From positions 1 to 64,000 of the forward strand of contig NZ_PDZL01000013.1 in NCBI RefSeq assembly GCF_002735705.1: DNA of 64,000 bases. The letters are read 5' to 3'. The notes beneath the pieces are model-generated. The model was not told the DNA's origin and did not search any database. It was given only the letters and a program-made list of their open reading frames with translations. The stretch comes from Janthinobacterium sp. BJB426. GTDB taxonomy: Bacteria > Pseudomonadota > Gammaproteobacteria > Burkholderiales > Burkholderiaceae_D. Of the stretch, positions 35,207-43,710 are shown piece by piece (position 1 is the first letter of the stretch; each line of letters starts with the position of its first letter). Position numbers and translations under genes: made by a program.

Positions 35207-36328
35207 TCAAACCTTGATGTAGATCTTGCGCTTGTCCATGCCGTAGGCGATCAGCCAGCACAGCAACATGAAGCTGATGGCAAACAGCATGGACCCCACG
35301 CGCGCCGGCGCCCAGCCCGTAAACCACTGCTGGTACAGCCACTGGTACAGGTTGCCGCTGCCGATACGCACGGTAAACGCGATGATCACCAGTACTTCCG
35401 ACACCAGGTAGATAAACAGGGTGTTCTTGCCGAAGACTTCAAAGAAGTAGGTCCAGCCCGTCATTTGACGTACGTCAATGATGAACATCAGCAGCGCCAG
35501 CAGCAGCAAGTCCAGGCCGATGCCCAGCATCACGTAAGAGCTGGTCCACAGCTTCTTGTTGATCGGAAACACTTCATTCCAGCACAGGGCCACCGCCACG
35601 CAAATGGCGCCGGCCACGGCCAGCTGATACAGGCTCGAACGCAATTGCGCCGGCGCCGCCTGGCGCAGGAAACTGCCCGCCAGATAGCCGGCGATCACAT
35701 TGACAATAGCCGGCAAGGTGCCGAGGATGCCTTCCGGATCGAAGGCGATGCCTTCGCCGTGGTACAAATGGCTGTCGCCCAGCAGGATCAGGTCCAGCTT
35801 GGCCGGCGCGTTGCCGTGCAGGCTGTAATCGCCCCAGGTCGCCAGGATGGCCCAGTAGCCGAGCAAGGCGCAGGCACTGAACACCAGCGCGCCGCGCGTC
35901 TTCCAGTAATGCAGGATCAGGGCGGCGGCCAGGTAGCACACGGCGATGCGCTGCAGCACGCCGGGGATGCGCGTGTGCGACAGCGGCGACCAGGCGAACT
36001 GGCCCGCATCGTCAAGCTTGAAGAAGGGAAACCAGTACAGCAGGAAGCCCAGCAGAAAAATCAGCGCGCTGCGCTTGCACAGCTTGGCCAGCACGGCGCC
36101 ATGGCCCAGGTGCTCATATTTCCCCAGCGCAAAGGCCAGCGCATTGCCGACGACAAACAAAAAGCTGGGGAAAACCAGGTCCGTCAGGGTAAAACCATGC
36201 CATTCGGCATGCAGGAACGGGGCATACACGCTGCCCCAGTCGCCGGGCGTATTGACGACGATCATCAGGGCCACGGTCAGGCCGCGCAGGACGTCGAGGG
36301 CAAGATAGCGTTGAGGTGCAATAGTCAT
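35207..36328 (-). CDS. nagX: NagX-type acyltransferase family membrane protein
   Basis: The 373-residue membrane protein has about ten hydrophobic helices. It matches the NagX/DUF5009 family, related to human heparan-alpha-glucosaminide N-acetyltransferase: RYLALDVLRGLTVALMIVVN at the start and DLVFPSFLFVVGNALAFAL near residue 50. NagX recurs in N-acetylglucosamine loci of proteobacteria and is thought to be an inner-membrane protein acting on the sugar, though its reaction is not firmly known. The ATG at 36328 has no strong ribosome site. A strong terminator (36425-36460) separates it from the TonB receptor gene upstream. Confidence 0.87.
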   Translation of the reverse strand: MTIAPQRYLALDVLRGLTVALMIVVNTPGDWGSVYAPFLHAEWHGFTLTDLVFPSFLFVVGNALAFALGKYEHLGHGAVLAKLCKRSALIFLLGFLLYWFPFFKLDDAGQFAWSPLSHTRIPGVLQRIAVCYLAAALILHYWKTRGALVFSACALLGYWAILATWGDYSLHGNAPAKLDLILLGDSHLYHGEGIAFDPEGILGTLPAIVNVIAGYLAGSFLRQAAPAQLRSSLYQLAVAGAICVAVALCWNEVFPINKKLWTSSYVMLGIGLDLLLLALLMFIIDVRQMTGWTYFFEVFGKNTLFIYLVSEVLVIIAFTVRIGSGNLYQWLYQQWFTGWAPARVGSMLFAISFMLLCWLIAYGMDKRKIYIKV

Positions 36329-36424
36329 AATGATGCCATGTAAAAAGATTGATACCCGACCGCTGCTGGCAGACGGGCGGTACTGCTGCTGGGGAACAAT
36401 GACGGAAACAGCTCACCCACTCAG

Positions 36425-36460
36425 CAAAAAAGGCAAGGCCCTGATGCAGGGACTTGCCTT
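36425..36460 (-). terminator. Strong terminator of the TonB receptor gene
   Basis: On the minus strand AAGGCAAG-T-CCCTG pairs with CAGGG-C-CTTGCCTT around a CAT loop and is followed by a T run. It lies 57 bases past the receptor stop codon. Confidence 0.82.
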
Positions 36461-36516
36461 GAAAAGACCGAGGAAGACCAAGCCTGGTGCATGTGCGCCA
36501 GGCCGGGTCGTCTTGC

Positions 36517-39180
36517 TTACAGCTTGCCGCGCAAGCCCAGGTAGAAGGTGCGGCCGTTGCTGTAAAACGCGCGTGGCTGTTCCTTGTTTTCGGCGTACAT
36601 CTTGATGGTTTCATTGGTCAGGTTAAGCGCATCGAACGTGATCGTGAAGTTCTCATTGATCTTGTAGTTGAGCGAACCAGCCAAAGAACTGCTGTCGTCG
36701 ACGTGCTGGCTGGCGCCACGATCCACGCCGGCCTTGTAAGCCGAACGATAGTTGTAGGCCAGGCGCGCGCTAAAACCATGGGCTTCGTAGAAAGCGGTCA
36801 GGTTATAGGTATTTTTCGACGCGTTCAGCAGTTCGCTGCCATCATTCAACTTGCCGTCGGCGTAGGTGTAGTTGGCCAGGATGCCGAAATCACCCAGCAC
36901 CGGTTGCTGATAACTCAACTCGACACCCTTGTTCTTACCCTTGGTATTGAAAGACTCGGTAATTTGATATAGGTTGTTTGCGCCGACCTTGGTGTTGAAA
37001 TAGGTCGCATTGACGTTGCGTTGCGCCACGATCGAGTTCAAATCCATATAGAAAATACCGGCCGACACCGCCGATTTCGGCGCGAAATACCACTCTGCAC
37101 TGACTTCGGCGTTGTTCGAACGCACTGGGTTGAGGTTCACATTCCCCTTGGTACCGCTGATGGTATCGTCATTCAGCGCAACCGCGCCACCCAATGCGCT
37201 ATAGTCAGGACGCGCGATGGTCTTGGCCAGAGCTGCCCGCACGACGATATCGCGGTTGACATCAAACTTGATGTTGGCGCTAGGCAGGAAGTCATTGTAG
37301 CTGCGCTCGTAGGTGTTTTGCGAGTAAGCACCAAATGCCGTGGAGAGCGGACCGCCGCTGGAGTTGACCGTCGTCGTTTGCTTGGTATGCACGGCACGCA
37401 CGCCGAAGTTACCACTCCAGTTATCGCCGGCCACATTGGCCATGCCATACACAGCCTGGGTTTTTTCTTGCAGTTTGAACTCATCCTTCCAGTTATGGCG
37501 CACCGCGGGGTCTACATTGCGGTTGCCTGGCACTGCCCCCCAATTGGCCAGCGCCTGGCCATCGTAAAGGAAGTAATTGCTTGGCAGGTTTCCACCCAAA
37601 TTATTACCATAATTGCCTGGGAACATGGTGCCATTCCATACCGGTCCTGGATTGATAAAACCTAGCTTGCCAGGGCCTGCTTCATACGGGTGCTCGGCGC
37701 TACGTTTATGATCGGTGAGCCGTGCGCCAAACTTGATGGAATCCCAGATACCGCTCGACAGGCGCAATTCGCCATCGATCTGCGTGTAGAGTTCTTTGTC
37801 AACCGATTGCGATTCGCCGCCGCCGATCCAGCCGGTTCCCTGTGGCGAGCTGATATTACCACCTGGATAAGAAACGGAGGCCGGGCTCATGCCATTGAGT
37901 GCGTACGCCATGCCGCCATTGACATTGTTTTGATAATAAACATCGTCGCGGTCGTAACCCACGCCGTGGGTCTTGCCCAGTTTCCCGGTAAAGGTCAGAT
38001 CTTTGCTCGCGCGATATTTAAAATTGAAATCGAGATAGTACGTCTCGCCGCCGGCATCCGGACGGTATGCGTTATCAACTTCGCCAGCATTGGAGGCGAA
38101 CGTAGCAGAGACCAAGGTACCGTTCTTGACGGTGTAATTCGTCGGAACAAGGTTCGATCGATCTGATCGGACCGAATTGCCTGGCGCTGCCAGGAAGTTG
38201 GTATTCTGGTTAGGCGCCTTCAACTGGGAATAGAAGCCGTTAAAGTCCAGGGTCAAGTCTTTGTTAGGCTTGAATTCGACGTCAAACGCGCCGCCTTCGC
38301 GGGTCTTCTTTTGGGTGAAATAGCTCGCGCCAATAAACGTAGGCACCCGCACGCCGACCAAGGACGGATCAGCTTTGGCTGCCGCACTATCCGCGGTAAT
38401 GCTGGTGTAGCCCAGGATTTCCTGGCCATCGCGGCGTACCGACGTCTTTTGCGAGAAACCCTGCACCATGATGCCCAAGGTATTCGTATCATTTTTCCAG
38501 TTCACCAAACCGGAAAATTGAGGTTCTGTTTTGCTGGACAGGTCATTGTAGACAGCCTGGATCGAACCTTCGGCCGTGAGCTGGTTCTTGAATTCCAGCG
38601 GACGGCGCGTAATCACATCGATCGCACCGGACACGCCGCCTTCCACCAAATCAGCGGTGGCGCTCTTTTTCACCACTACCGAGCTCACCAGTTCGGAAGG
38701 TAGCAAGGAGAAGCTGCTGCTGCGGCCGACGTTGCCGCCGTATTGATTCAAGACAAACCAGTCGCCTGTGCTGATGGCATGGCCATTGAACAGGGTTTGC
38801 TGCAAGCTTGGGCTGGTACCGCGCAGGCTGACGCGGTCGTTTTCACCGAAGCCGCCTTCACCACCGGCCGACGATTGGGTATTCACACCTGGCAGGCGCT
38901 GGATCGCGTCAGCCACGTTACGGTCTGGCATCTTGCCTATATCTTCGGCGGTGATCACTTCCACCACGGAATCCGCATTGCGTTTTTGCTTCAGCGACTT
39001 TTCCAGCGAGGCACGCACGCCGGTCACCGTCACGGTAGCAACGTCATCGGCGGCTGCTTCCTGCGCCTGTGCCGAAAAAGCCAGGCCGGCGACCATCACG
39101 GCAACGGCCGCAGCGATCGGCGTACGGCTACGCGATCCGGATTTCACGACGGCAGTTGCAGGTGTCAAATTGCGTTTCAT
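36517..39180 (-). CDS. TonB-dependent receptor, probably for N-acetylglucosamine or chitin oligomers
   Basis: The 887-residue outer-membrane receptor has a signal peptide (about 1-39, ending SAQAQ). A plug domain follows (about 50-200), with VITAEDIGKMPDRNVADAIQ near 73, the RGTSPSLQQTLFNG block and VDVITRRP-like IDVITRRP near 187. The long beta-barrel ends in GRTFYLGLRGKL with no aromatic last residue. It is of the large TonB receptor type used for carbohydrates. Its place beside nagX and a GntR regulator, with an operator candidate shared with the nag operon, supports uptake of N-acetylglucosamine material. GGGGGAG lies three bases before the ATG. The substrate is inferred. Confidence 0.88.
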   Translation of the reverse strand: MKRNLTPATAVVKSGSRSRTPIAAAVAVMVAGLAFSAQAQEAAADDVATVTVTGVRASLEKSLKQKRNADSVVEVITAEDIGKMPDRNVADAIQRLPGVNTQSSAGGEGGFGENDRVSLRGTSPSLQQTLFNGHAISTGDWFVLNQYGGNVGRSSSFSLLPSELVSSVVVKKSATADLVEGGVSGAIDVITRRPLEFKNQLTAEGSIQAVYNDLSSKTEPQFSGLVNWKNDTNTLGIMVQGFSQKTSVRRDGQEILGYTSITADSAAAKADPSLVGVRVPTFIGASYFTQKKTREGGAFDVEFKPNKDLTLDFNGFYSQLKAPNQNTNFLAAPGNSVRSDRSNLVPTNYTVKNGTLVSATFASNAGEVDNAYRPDAGGETYYLDFNFKYRASKDLTFTGKLGKTHGVGYDRDDVYYQNNVNGGMAYALNGMSPASVSYPGGNISSPQGTGWIGGGESQSVDKELYTQIDGELRLSSGIWDSIKFGARLTDHKRSAEHPYEAGPGKLGFINPGPVWNGTMFPGNYGNNLGGNLPSNYFLYDGQALANWGAVPGNRNVDPAVRHNWKDEFKLQEKTQAVYGMANVAGDNWSGNFGVRAVHTKQTTTVNSSGGPLSTAFGAYSQNTYERSYNDFLPSANIKFDVNRDIVVRAALAKTIARPDYSALGGAVALNDDTISGTKGNVNLNPVRSNNAEVSAEWYFAPKSAVSAGIFYMDLNSIVAQRNVNATYFNTKVGANNLYQITESFNTKGKNKGVELSYQQPVLGDFGILANYTYADGKLNDGSELLNASKNTYNLTAFYEAHGFSARLAYNYRSAYKAGVDRGASQHVDDSSSLAGSLNYKINENFTITFDALNLTNETIKMYAENKEQPRAFYSNGRTFYLGLRGKL

Positions 39181-39568
39181 GTACTCCCCCTTGATTTAGG
39201 CTCCAGGATTGGAACCTTTTCATTTTTAATGTAGGTCTTCTTTCCAGCCCGCCCATTCTCGCCGGCATGCTGCAGACCCTTCGGCACAACCACTTACAAA
39301 ACCAATTCAACGCCAATATACTACTATCCAATACCAGAACACTACCAGTTGCAACTTTTTTTTTATAACGTTGTTTGAATCACACAGACCACTTTATCCA
39401 AATCAATCTGTAGCCCGTATGAGCAGGCTAAATACCTGCGAGGCCAGGCATAAATTGCTGGCCTGATAATTCAAATTGGTTTTATAACGGCCTTTTTTGG
39501 TATTATCCAGCGACACAAAACAGATACAGAGCGCGTCTGCAACGCGCCGTAACGGAGACCCTCAGCGT
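39181..39568 (+). other. Divergent intergenic region between the TonB receptor and the second GntR gene
   Basis: This 388-base AT-rich stretch has no gene. It contains the 39330-39346 direct repeat upstream of the receptor gene and single AATACC/GGTATT units at 39431-39436 and 39499-39504. A long T run ends at about 39363. Promoters for both divergent genes must lie here, but none is clear enough to mark. Confidence 0.6.
39330..39346 (-). promoter_or_regulatory. Candidate GntR (NagR-type) operator, direct repeat
   Basis: AATACCAGAACACTACC has two TACC units 11 bases apart, as does the element beside the nag promoter at 24137-24153. It lies 150 bases before the receptor start codon. TTGCAA just upstream on the minus strand could be a -35 box. 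Confidence 0.48.
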
Positions 39569-40309
39569 ATGACAACCCTGGCTCACATCATGCAAGGCCT
39601 GGGGCAGACGAGTAGCCTGCCCCTGTACCAGCAACTGCAGCGCGCGCTGCGCGAAGCGATCGACAAGCGCATCCTCGGCCCCGAGGAAGCCTTGCCGGCC
39701 GAGCGACAGCTGGCCAGCGACCTGTCCGTCTCGCGCATCACCGTGCGCAAGGCCATCGATGGCCTCGTCAACGAGGGCTTGCTGGTGCGGCGCCCCGGCT
39801 CGGGCAATTTCATCAATACGCGCATCGAGAAAAATTTCGCCAAGCTGACCTCGTTTTCCGAGGACATGCGGGCGCGCGGACGCACGCCGCGCAGCGTGTG
39901 GCTCAAGCGCGCAGAGGGCACCGTCACGCCGGAAGAGGCCTTGCGCCTGCGGCTGTCGCCGGGCGCGCCCGTGTACCGTTTCCACCGCATCCGCTATGCG
40001 GACGAGGTGCCGATGTGCCTGGAGTACGCGACCATCGTCGCCAGTTGCCTGCCAGACCTCGACGCCGTCGATATCTCCATGTATGACGCGCTGGAACAGG
40101 CGGGCAACCGGCCCGTGCGCGCCTTGCAGCGCCTCAGCGCCTTGTTGTTGACGGGGGAGCAGGCCAGCCTGTTGCAGGCGGAGGAAGGTGACGCGGGCTT
40201 GTCGGTGGAAAGACTGGGCTTTTTGCGCGATGGCCGCGCCGTGGAATTTTGCCGCTCCTACTTCCGCGGCGATATGTATGACTTCGTGGCCGAATTAAGT
40301 ACCAATTAA
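39569..40309 (+). CDS. GntR/HutC family regulator, second copy
   Basis: The 246-residue regulator has a GntR winged helix (about 17-85: LPLYQQLQRALREAID, LPAERQLASDLSVSRITVRKA over two helices, RRPGSGNFI). A UTRA domain follows (about 95-240). It is clearly paralogous to the regulator inside the nag operon, sharing the same layout and motifs such as LTSFSE. It diverges from the TonB receptor gene, which it may control. GGAG lies about 12 bases before the ATG at 39569, longer than ideal; the frame is open further upstream. The effector is unknown. Confidence 0.86.
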   Translation: MTTLAHIMQGLGQTSSLPLYQQLQRALREAIDKRILGPEEALPAERQLASDLSVSRITVRKAIDGLVNEGLLVRRPGSGNFINTRIEKNFAKLTSFSEDMRARGRTPRSVWLKRAEGTVTPEEALRLRLSPGAPVYRFHRIRYADEVPMCLEYATIVASCLPDLDAVDISMYDALEQAGNRPVRALQRLSALLLTGEQASLLQAEEGDAGLSVERLGFLRDGRAVEFCRSYFRGDMYDFVAELSTN

Positions 40310-40330
40310 TACCAGCTGCCCGAATTTCTC

Positions 40331-40346
40331 AATACCAGATAACACC
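40331..40346 (+). promoter_or_regulatory. Weak relative of the AATACCA direct repeat
   Basis: AATACCAGATAACACC resembles the two operator candidates, but the second unit is CACC and the spacing is 10. It lies between two converging gene ends, where no promoter is evident, so its meaning is doubtful. Confidence 0.22.
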
Positions 40347-40502
40347 ACTTATTGCAGTGCAATATATATGCCGGTATCGCGCCGAATATATGCACGGCAA
40401 TGGTGCAATCATCGGCGGCGATTATGTTGCTATGTACGGAGAATATAAAGGAAGGCCGTGCGATACGGTTTTGCGCATTGCAGCAAAACGTGGCGTGATG
40501 CG

Positions 40503-41966
40503 TCAGGCCGCGGACGCGGCGCGGCGGCCCATGCATAGCAAAATCACGCCCAGCGCCACGCACAGCCAGCCGAACAGCGGCCCCAGCCATCCAGCCGAAG
40601 GGGAGGCAGACCGGTGCGCCGGCAGCGGCGCCAGCAAGGTGCTGCCCGGCATGGCACTGCTGGCCCGCTCCGCCAGCACGCGTCCATACGCGTCGCTGAC
40701 CGTCAGCATCCCCTCGCGCGCCGCGCGCAGCACGGCATAGCCGTTTTCCACGCCGCGCATGACGGTCATGCGCGCGCCCATCCAGGCGTCCAGCTGGAAA
40801 TCCCAGGCCGGCACCAGCATCGCCTGCGCCCCGGCCGCGCCATACGCCTGCCCCAGGGGCGCGAAATGCATGTCCTTGCAGATGGCCAGGCCCATGGTCT
40901 GCCCCGCCACCAGCTGCACGGCGTACGCGCTGCCAGCAAGAAACTCGCGCTCGGGCGGCGCCAGATGATGTTTCTGATAGCTGACGGGCGCGGTGCCATC
41001 GGGCGCGAACAGCCAGGCCAGGTTGCGCCGGCCGGCAGCGTCCTGCACGCCTAGCCCCAAGGTGATCCACGCGCCCGTGCTACGCGCCAGCGCCTGGAAA
41101 CGCTGCCGCACGGCGTCCGCCTGCGCGGGTTCCAGCACGGCTATCTTTTCCGGCAGCAGCACCAGCGTGGCGCCCTGTCCGGCCAGCGCTTCGACGTGGC
41201 GCGCGTACTGGTCCCAGATGGCTTGCGCGCGCGCCGGCGGCGTGGCCGGGCCGATAAAGTCATCGATGGCCACCAGTCCCGCCAGCGGCCCGGAAGGAGT
41301 CGGGGTACCGTGCACCCGCCAGGCGCCACCGGCGAACGCGGCCGCCAGCAGCAACACGGTCACGCCCGCCACTGGCGCATACACACGGCCACCGGCCAGC
41401 AACAGGGCCAGCGCGGATGGCGCCAGGCACAACATGAACAGCAGGCCAGGCACGCCCGCCAGGGCCGCCAGCTGCAGCACGGCAAGGTTATCCGCTTGCG
41501 AATACGCGAGGCTGCCCCAGTTGCCGTCCGGCAGCAAGGCCGCCATCAGCGTATCGATAGCCACCCACAGCACGGGATACACCAGCACCGTCCAGCTTGC
41601 CCGGTAGCGCAGCACGAGGCGCCGCGTGGCCAGCACCACCAGCAGCCATAGCAGTGCCTTGACGGCGATCGCGGCCAGCACGGCCGGCAAGGGCATGAGC
41701 AGGCGGAAATAGTCAACGTTCGATGACAGGCCCAGCATGGCAGCCAGGAACGTCATCCAGGCCGCATCGCGGGGCGACGAGCGCAGGGCCAGCCACAGCA
41801 CGGGCAGCGGCGCGCACCAGGCCAGCGCGCCCAGCGGCTGCGGCCCCAGCACCCAGTACAGGGGCAGGCCCGCCGCCAGCGCCGCGGCGATTTGCAACAG
41901 GCGCTGGCGCAGCGCGGTGCCGCCCGCAAACAGGATCGGCGCAGACAAGGTATTGAGCATGGTCAT
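40503..41966 (-). CDS. Apolipoprotein N-acyltransferase-like nitrilase-domain membrane protein
   Basis: The 487-residue protein has about six N-terminal membrane helices (1-205). A carbon-nitrogen hydrolase domain follows (about 220-455) and a last helix lies near 460-480, the layout of Lnt. The catalytic triad is visible as Glu in VLLPEKIAV, Lys in YQKHHLAP and Cys in LAICKDMHF. Normal Lnt has ICYE and PFGEYVP instead, so this is a divergent paralogue. Its ATG overlaps the AraC gene stop by four bases, so the two are cotranscribed and coupled. An inducible Lnt-like enzyme is unusual. Its acceptor is unknown. Confidence 0.72.
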   Translation of the reverse strand: MTMLNTLSAPILFAGGTALRQRLLQIAAALAAGLPLYWVLGPQPLGALAWCAPLPVLWLALRSSPRDAAWMTFLAAMLGLSSNVDYFRLLMPLPAVLAAIAVKALLWLLVVLATRRLVLRYRASWTVLVYPVLWVAIDTLMAALLPDGNWGSLAYSQADNLAVLQLAALAGVPGLLFMLCLAPSALALLLAGGRVYAPVAGVTVLLLAAAFAGGAWRVHGTPTPSGPLAGLVAIDDFIGPATPPARAQAIWDQYARHVEALAGQGATLVLLPEKIAVLEPAQADAVRQRFQALARSTGAWITLGLGVQDAAGRRNLAWLFAPDGTAPVSYQKHHLAPPEREFLAGSAYAVQLVAGQTMGLAICKDMHFAPLGQAYGAAGAQAMLVPAWDFQLDAWMGARMTVMRGVENGYAVLRAAREGMLTVSDAYGRVLAERASSAMPGSTLLAPLPAHRSASPSAGWLGPLFGWLCVALGVILLCMGRRAASAA

Positions 41967-42781
41967 GCTTTCAAGGGGAGCCAGATTTCCACGCCGCCGC
42001 TACCGCTGACGGGGTCGAACTGCTGGTCGTAGCGTTCAAAATCGGGCGCGTCGGCCACTTCCAGGCCCGACTGGGGCAACCATTCGTTCCACACCGTGTG
42101 CCAGGTGGCGCGGATGGTGGAAATGTGGCCGCGGTGGTGAAACACGGCATAGCGCCGCGGCGCGATGCGCAGCCGCATCCAGCCCTCGGGGGCCTGGGAA
42201 AAGTCGCTCACCGGCATCGCGCACAGGTAATCGAAATTGCCCGTATCGTCATTATTGCAGCACACGCCATACAGCACCTGACCGGGCGCCGCATGGGGCA
42301 GGAAGCGCTGCCACAGGGCGGGGATGCCGGCAACCGTTTCTGCGCGATAACGTTCGACGAGGCCCGCCAGCAGCAAGGCGGGACCCTGCTCGAAACGGGG
42401 CGCTTCCAGGGCCACGCCCGGCGCCACATCCAGTTTGATGGCGTCCACCAGCGCGAGGTTGGCGACGTGGCGCTGGGCCCGCACCTTTTCCGGCGTGAGC
42501 TGGAACTGCTCGCGGAAGGCCCGCGTAAATGCCTCGTGGGAACTGTAGCCGGCCTGCAGGGCGACGGCGAGGATGTCTTGCGCGCCCTGCGCCAGCGCGC
42601 GGGCCGCCTCGCTGAGCCGGCGCGCCCGCACATAGCGCATCACGGAGTGGCCCGTGGCCAGGCCAAACGCGCGCGTCAGGTGACACGGCGAGGCGCCGCC
42701 CACGTGGGCGATATCGCCGAGCGAGATATTCTCCGCATAATGCGATTCGATATACCAGAGTGCCTTGGCCAGATAGTGCAT
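41963..42781 (-). CDS. AraC family regulator with GyrI-like effector domain
   Basis: The 272-residue regulator has an N-terminal AraC/XylS DNA-binding domain (about 1-100: two helix-turn-helix units around ISLGDIAHVGGASPCHLTRAF and YSSHEAFTRAFREQF). A GyrI-like small-molecule binding domain follows (about 115-272, ending VEIWLPLKA). Regulators with this order, such as Rob and SoxS-like BltR types, answer to amphipathic compounds. I prefer the ATG at 42781 (GGGAAG six bases upstream) to one twelve codons earlier without a ribosome site. It overlaps the Lnt-like gene and is its likely regulator. Confidence 0.83.
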   Translation of the reverse strand: MHYLAKALWYIESHYAENISLGDIAHVGGASPCHLTRAFGLATGHSVMRYVRARRLSEAARALAQGAQDILAVALQAGYSSHEAFTRAFREQFQLTPEKVRAQRHVANLALVDAIKLDVAPGVALEAPRFEQGPALLLAGLVERYRAETVAGIPALWQRFLPHAAPGQVLYGVCCNNDDTGNFDYLCAMPVSDFSQAPEGWMRLRIAPRRYAVFHHRGHISTIRATWHTVWNEWLPQSGLEVADAPDFERYDQQFDPVSGSGGVEIWLPLKA

Positions 42782-42859
42782 GCGCGCTTCCCGTTGAACG
42801 AGCAGCGACTGTAGCATTTTCGGGTGACGGGGATTTGACTGAAATTGCGCAATACGGGC

Positions 42860-43135
42860 TTATTTTCTAGTGCGCTTTTCGTACACCAGCTGGCCGCTGC
42901 TGATACGGGCCAGTTCGGCCATCTCCTGGGCCAGGAAGGCGAGCAGGTCGTCGAGGCTGACGACGCCGGAACGCGCGCCCAGATTGTTGACCACGGGCAG
43001 ACGGCGGATGCCGTTGACGCGCATGCGTTCGATGGTGTCGTAGACGTCTTCGTCTTCGTCTTCGTCTTCGCTGGCCGTCAGCAGTTGCGCGCTCATGATG
43101 TCTCCCACCAGCAGGCTGGCAGGTTTGAGGCACAT
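42860..43135 (-). pseudogene. CBS-domain protein remnant, N-terminal half missing
   Basis: The frame encodes 91 residues matching only the second half of a typical 140-residue two-CBS protein. It contains VGDIMSAQLLTA, RMRVNGIRRLPVVNNLGARSG and VVSLDDLLAFLAQEM. The first CBS motif is absent. Upstream there is only a 14-base gap to the DUF3579 stop codon. No ribosome site precedes the ATG at 43135, although a TTG lies just before it. A run of four GAAGAC repeats adds Glu-Asp residues at the start of the surviving domain. It may be a degraded gene or a short single-CBS protein translated by coupling. Confidence 0.6.
43046..43069 (-). repeat. Hexanucleotide tandem repeat (GAAGAC) x 4
   Basis: Four exact copies of GTCTTC on the plus strand (GAAGAC on the coding strand) lie inside the CBS remnant and encode alternating Glu-Asp. 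Copy changes would keep the reading frame. Confidence 0.9.
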
Positions 43136-43149
43136 CAATGAAACGGGTC

Positions 43150-43485
43150 TTACTTTTCTTCGGGAGGCGGCAGGAAGCAGGCTTCGACAATTTGCAGGTC
43201 GTTATCCTTGGCAAATTCGCGCACGAAGTGAAACGCCATCGGCTCGATCTCGCGCAACTTGGTGTTGACCACCACCGACTTGACGCCATTGACGACGGTC
43301 GGGCGCACGTACGGCGAATACTGGAGGTGCGCGTTGCGCCCGCCACCTTCGGGATTGAAACAGGACATCACTCCACAAAGGCGCTCGGCCCAATCGCTGG
43401 GTCGGAATTGCTTGCCATTGCTGGTGAGACCAAGGATGAAGAACTCGTCTGAGAGTTCCCCTGTTTTTTGAGATAACTCGGCCAT
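43150..43485 (-). CDS. DUF3579 protein
   Basis: The 111-residue cytoplasmic protein matches DUF3579, a family largely limited to beta-proteobacteria: FILGLTSNGKQFRPSDWAERLCGVM near residue 16 and YSPYVRPTVVNGVKSVVV near 56. Its function is unknown. The start at 43485 has only a weak ribosome site but fits the family length. The region upstream (43486-43710) is AT-richer and probably holds its promoter. The CBS remnant follows after 14 bases. Confidence 0.85.
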   Translation of the reverse strand: MAELSQKTGELSDEFFILGLTSNGKQFRPSDWAERLCGVMSCFNPEGGGRNAHLQYSPYVRPTVVNGVKSVVVNTKLREIEPMAFHFVREFAKDNDLQIVEACFLPPPEEK

Positions 43486-43710
43486 GTGGCTTGTCGGGAC
43501 TGGATTGCGTGAATGGCCCCGGCGGGTAAGCCGGGCTGGTAATTCAACTACGTTTGCTGCGGTAAGCCAGTATTATATCTTATAGAAGACTTGGGTTCTA
43601 CCTCGATCTGCCCTGGCGATGCAAACAGGGGCCGGCACGCCTAGCGCGCCAGCCCCTATTTTAACCTTGTTCCACGCGCAAGGCGCATGGATGGCGCATG
43701 TGCGCCCGCG

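Noticed and set aside
40357-40502. Small plus-strand frame in the gap after the second GntR gene
   Set aside because: It has no ribosome site and runs antisense into the Lnt-like gene with meaningless composition.
43046-43069. Phase-variable on/off switching by the GAAGAC repeats
   Set aside because: The unit is six bases long, so copy changes never shift the frame; only protein length could vary.
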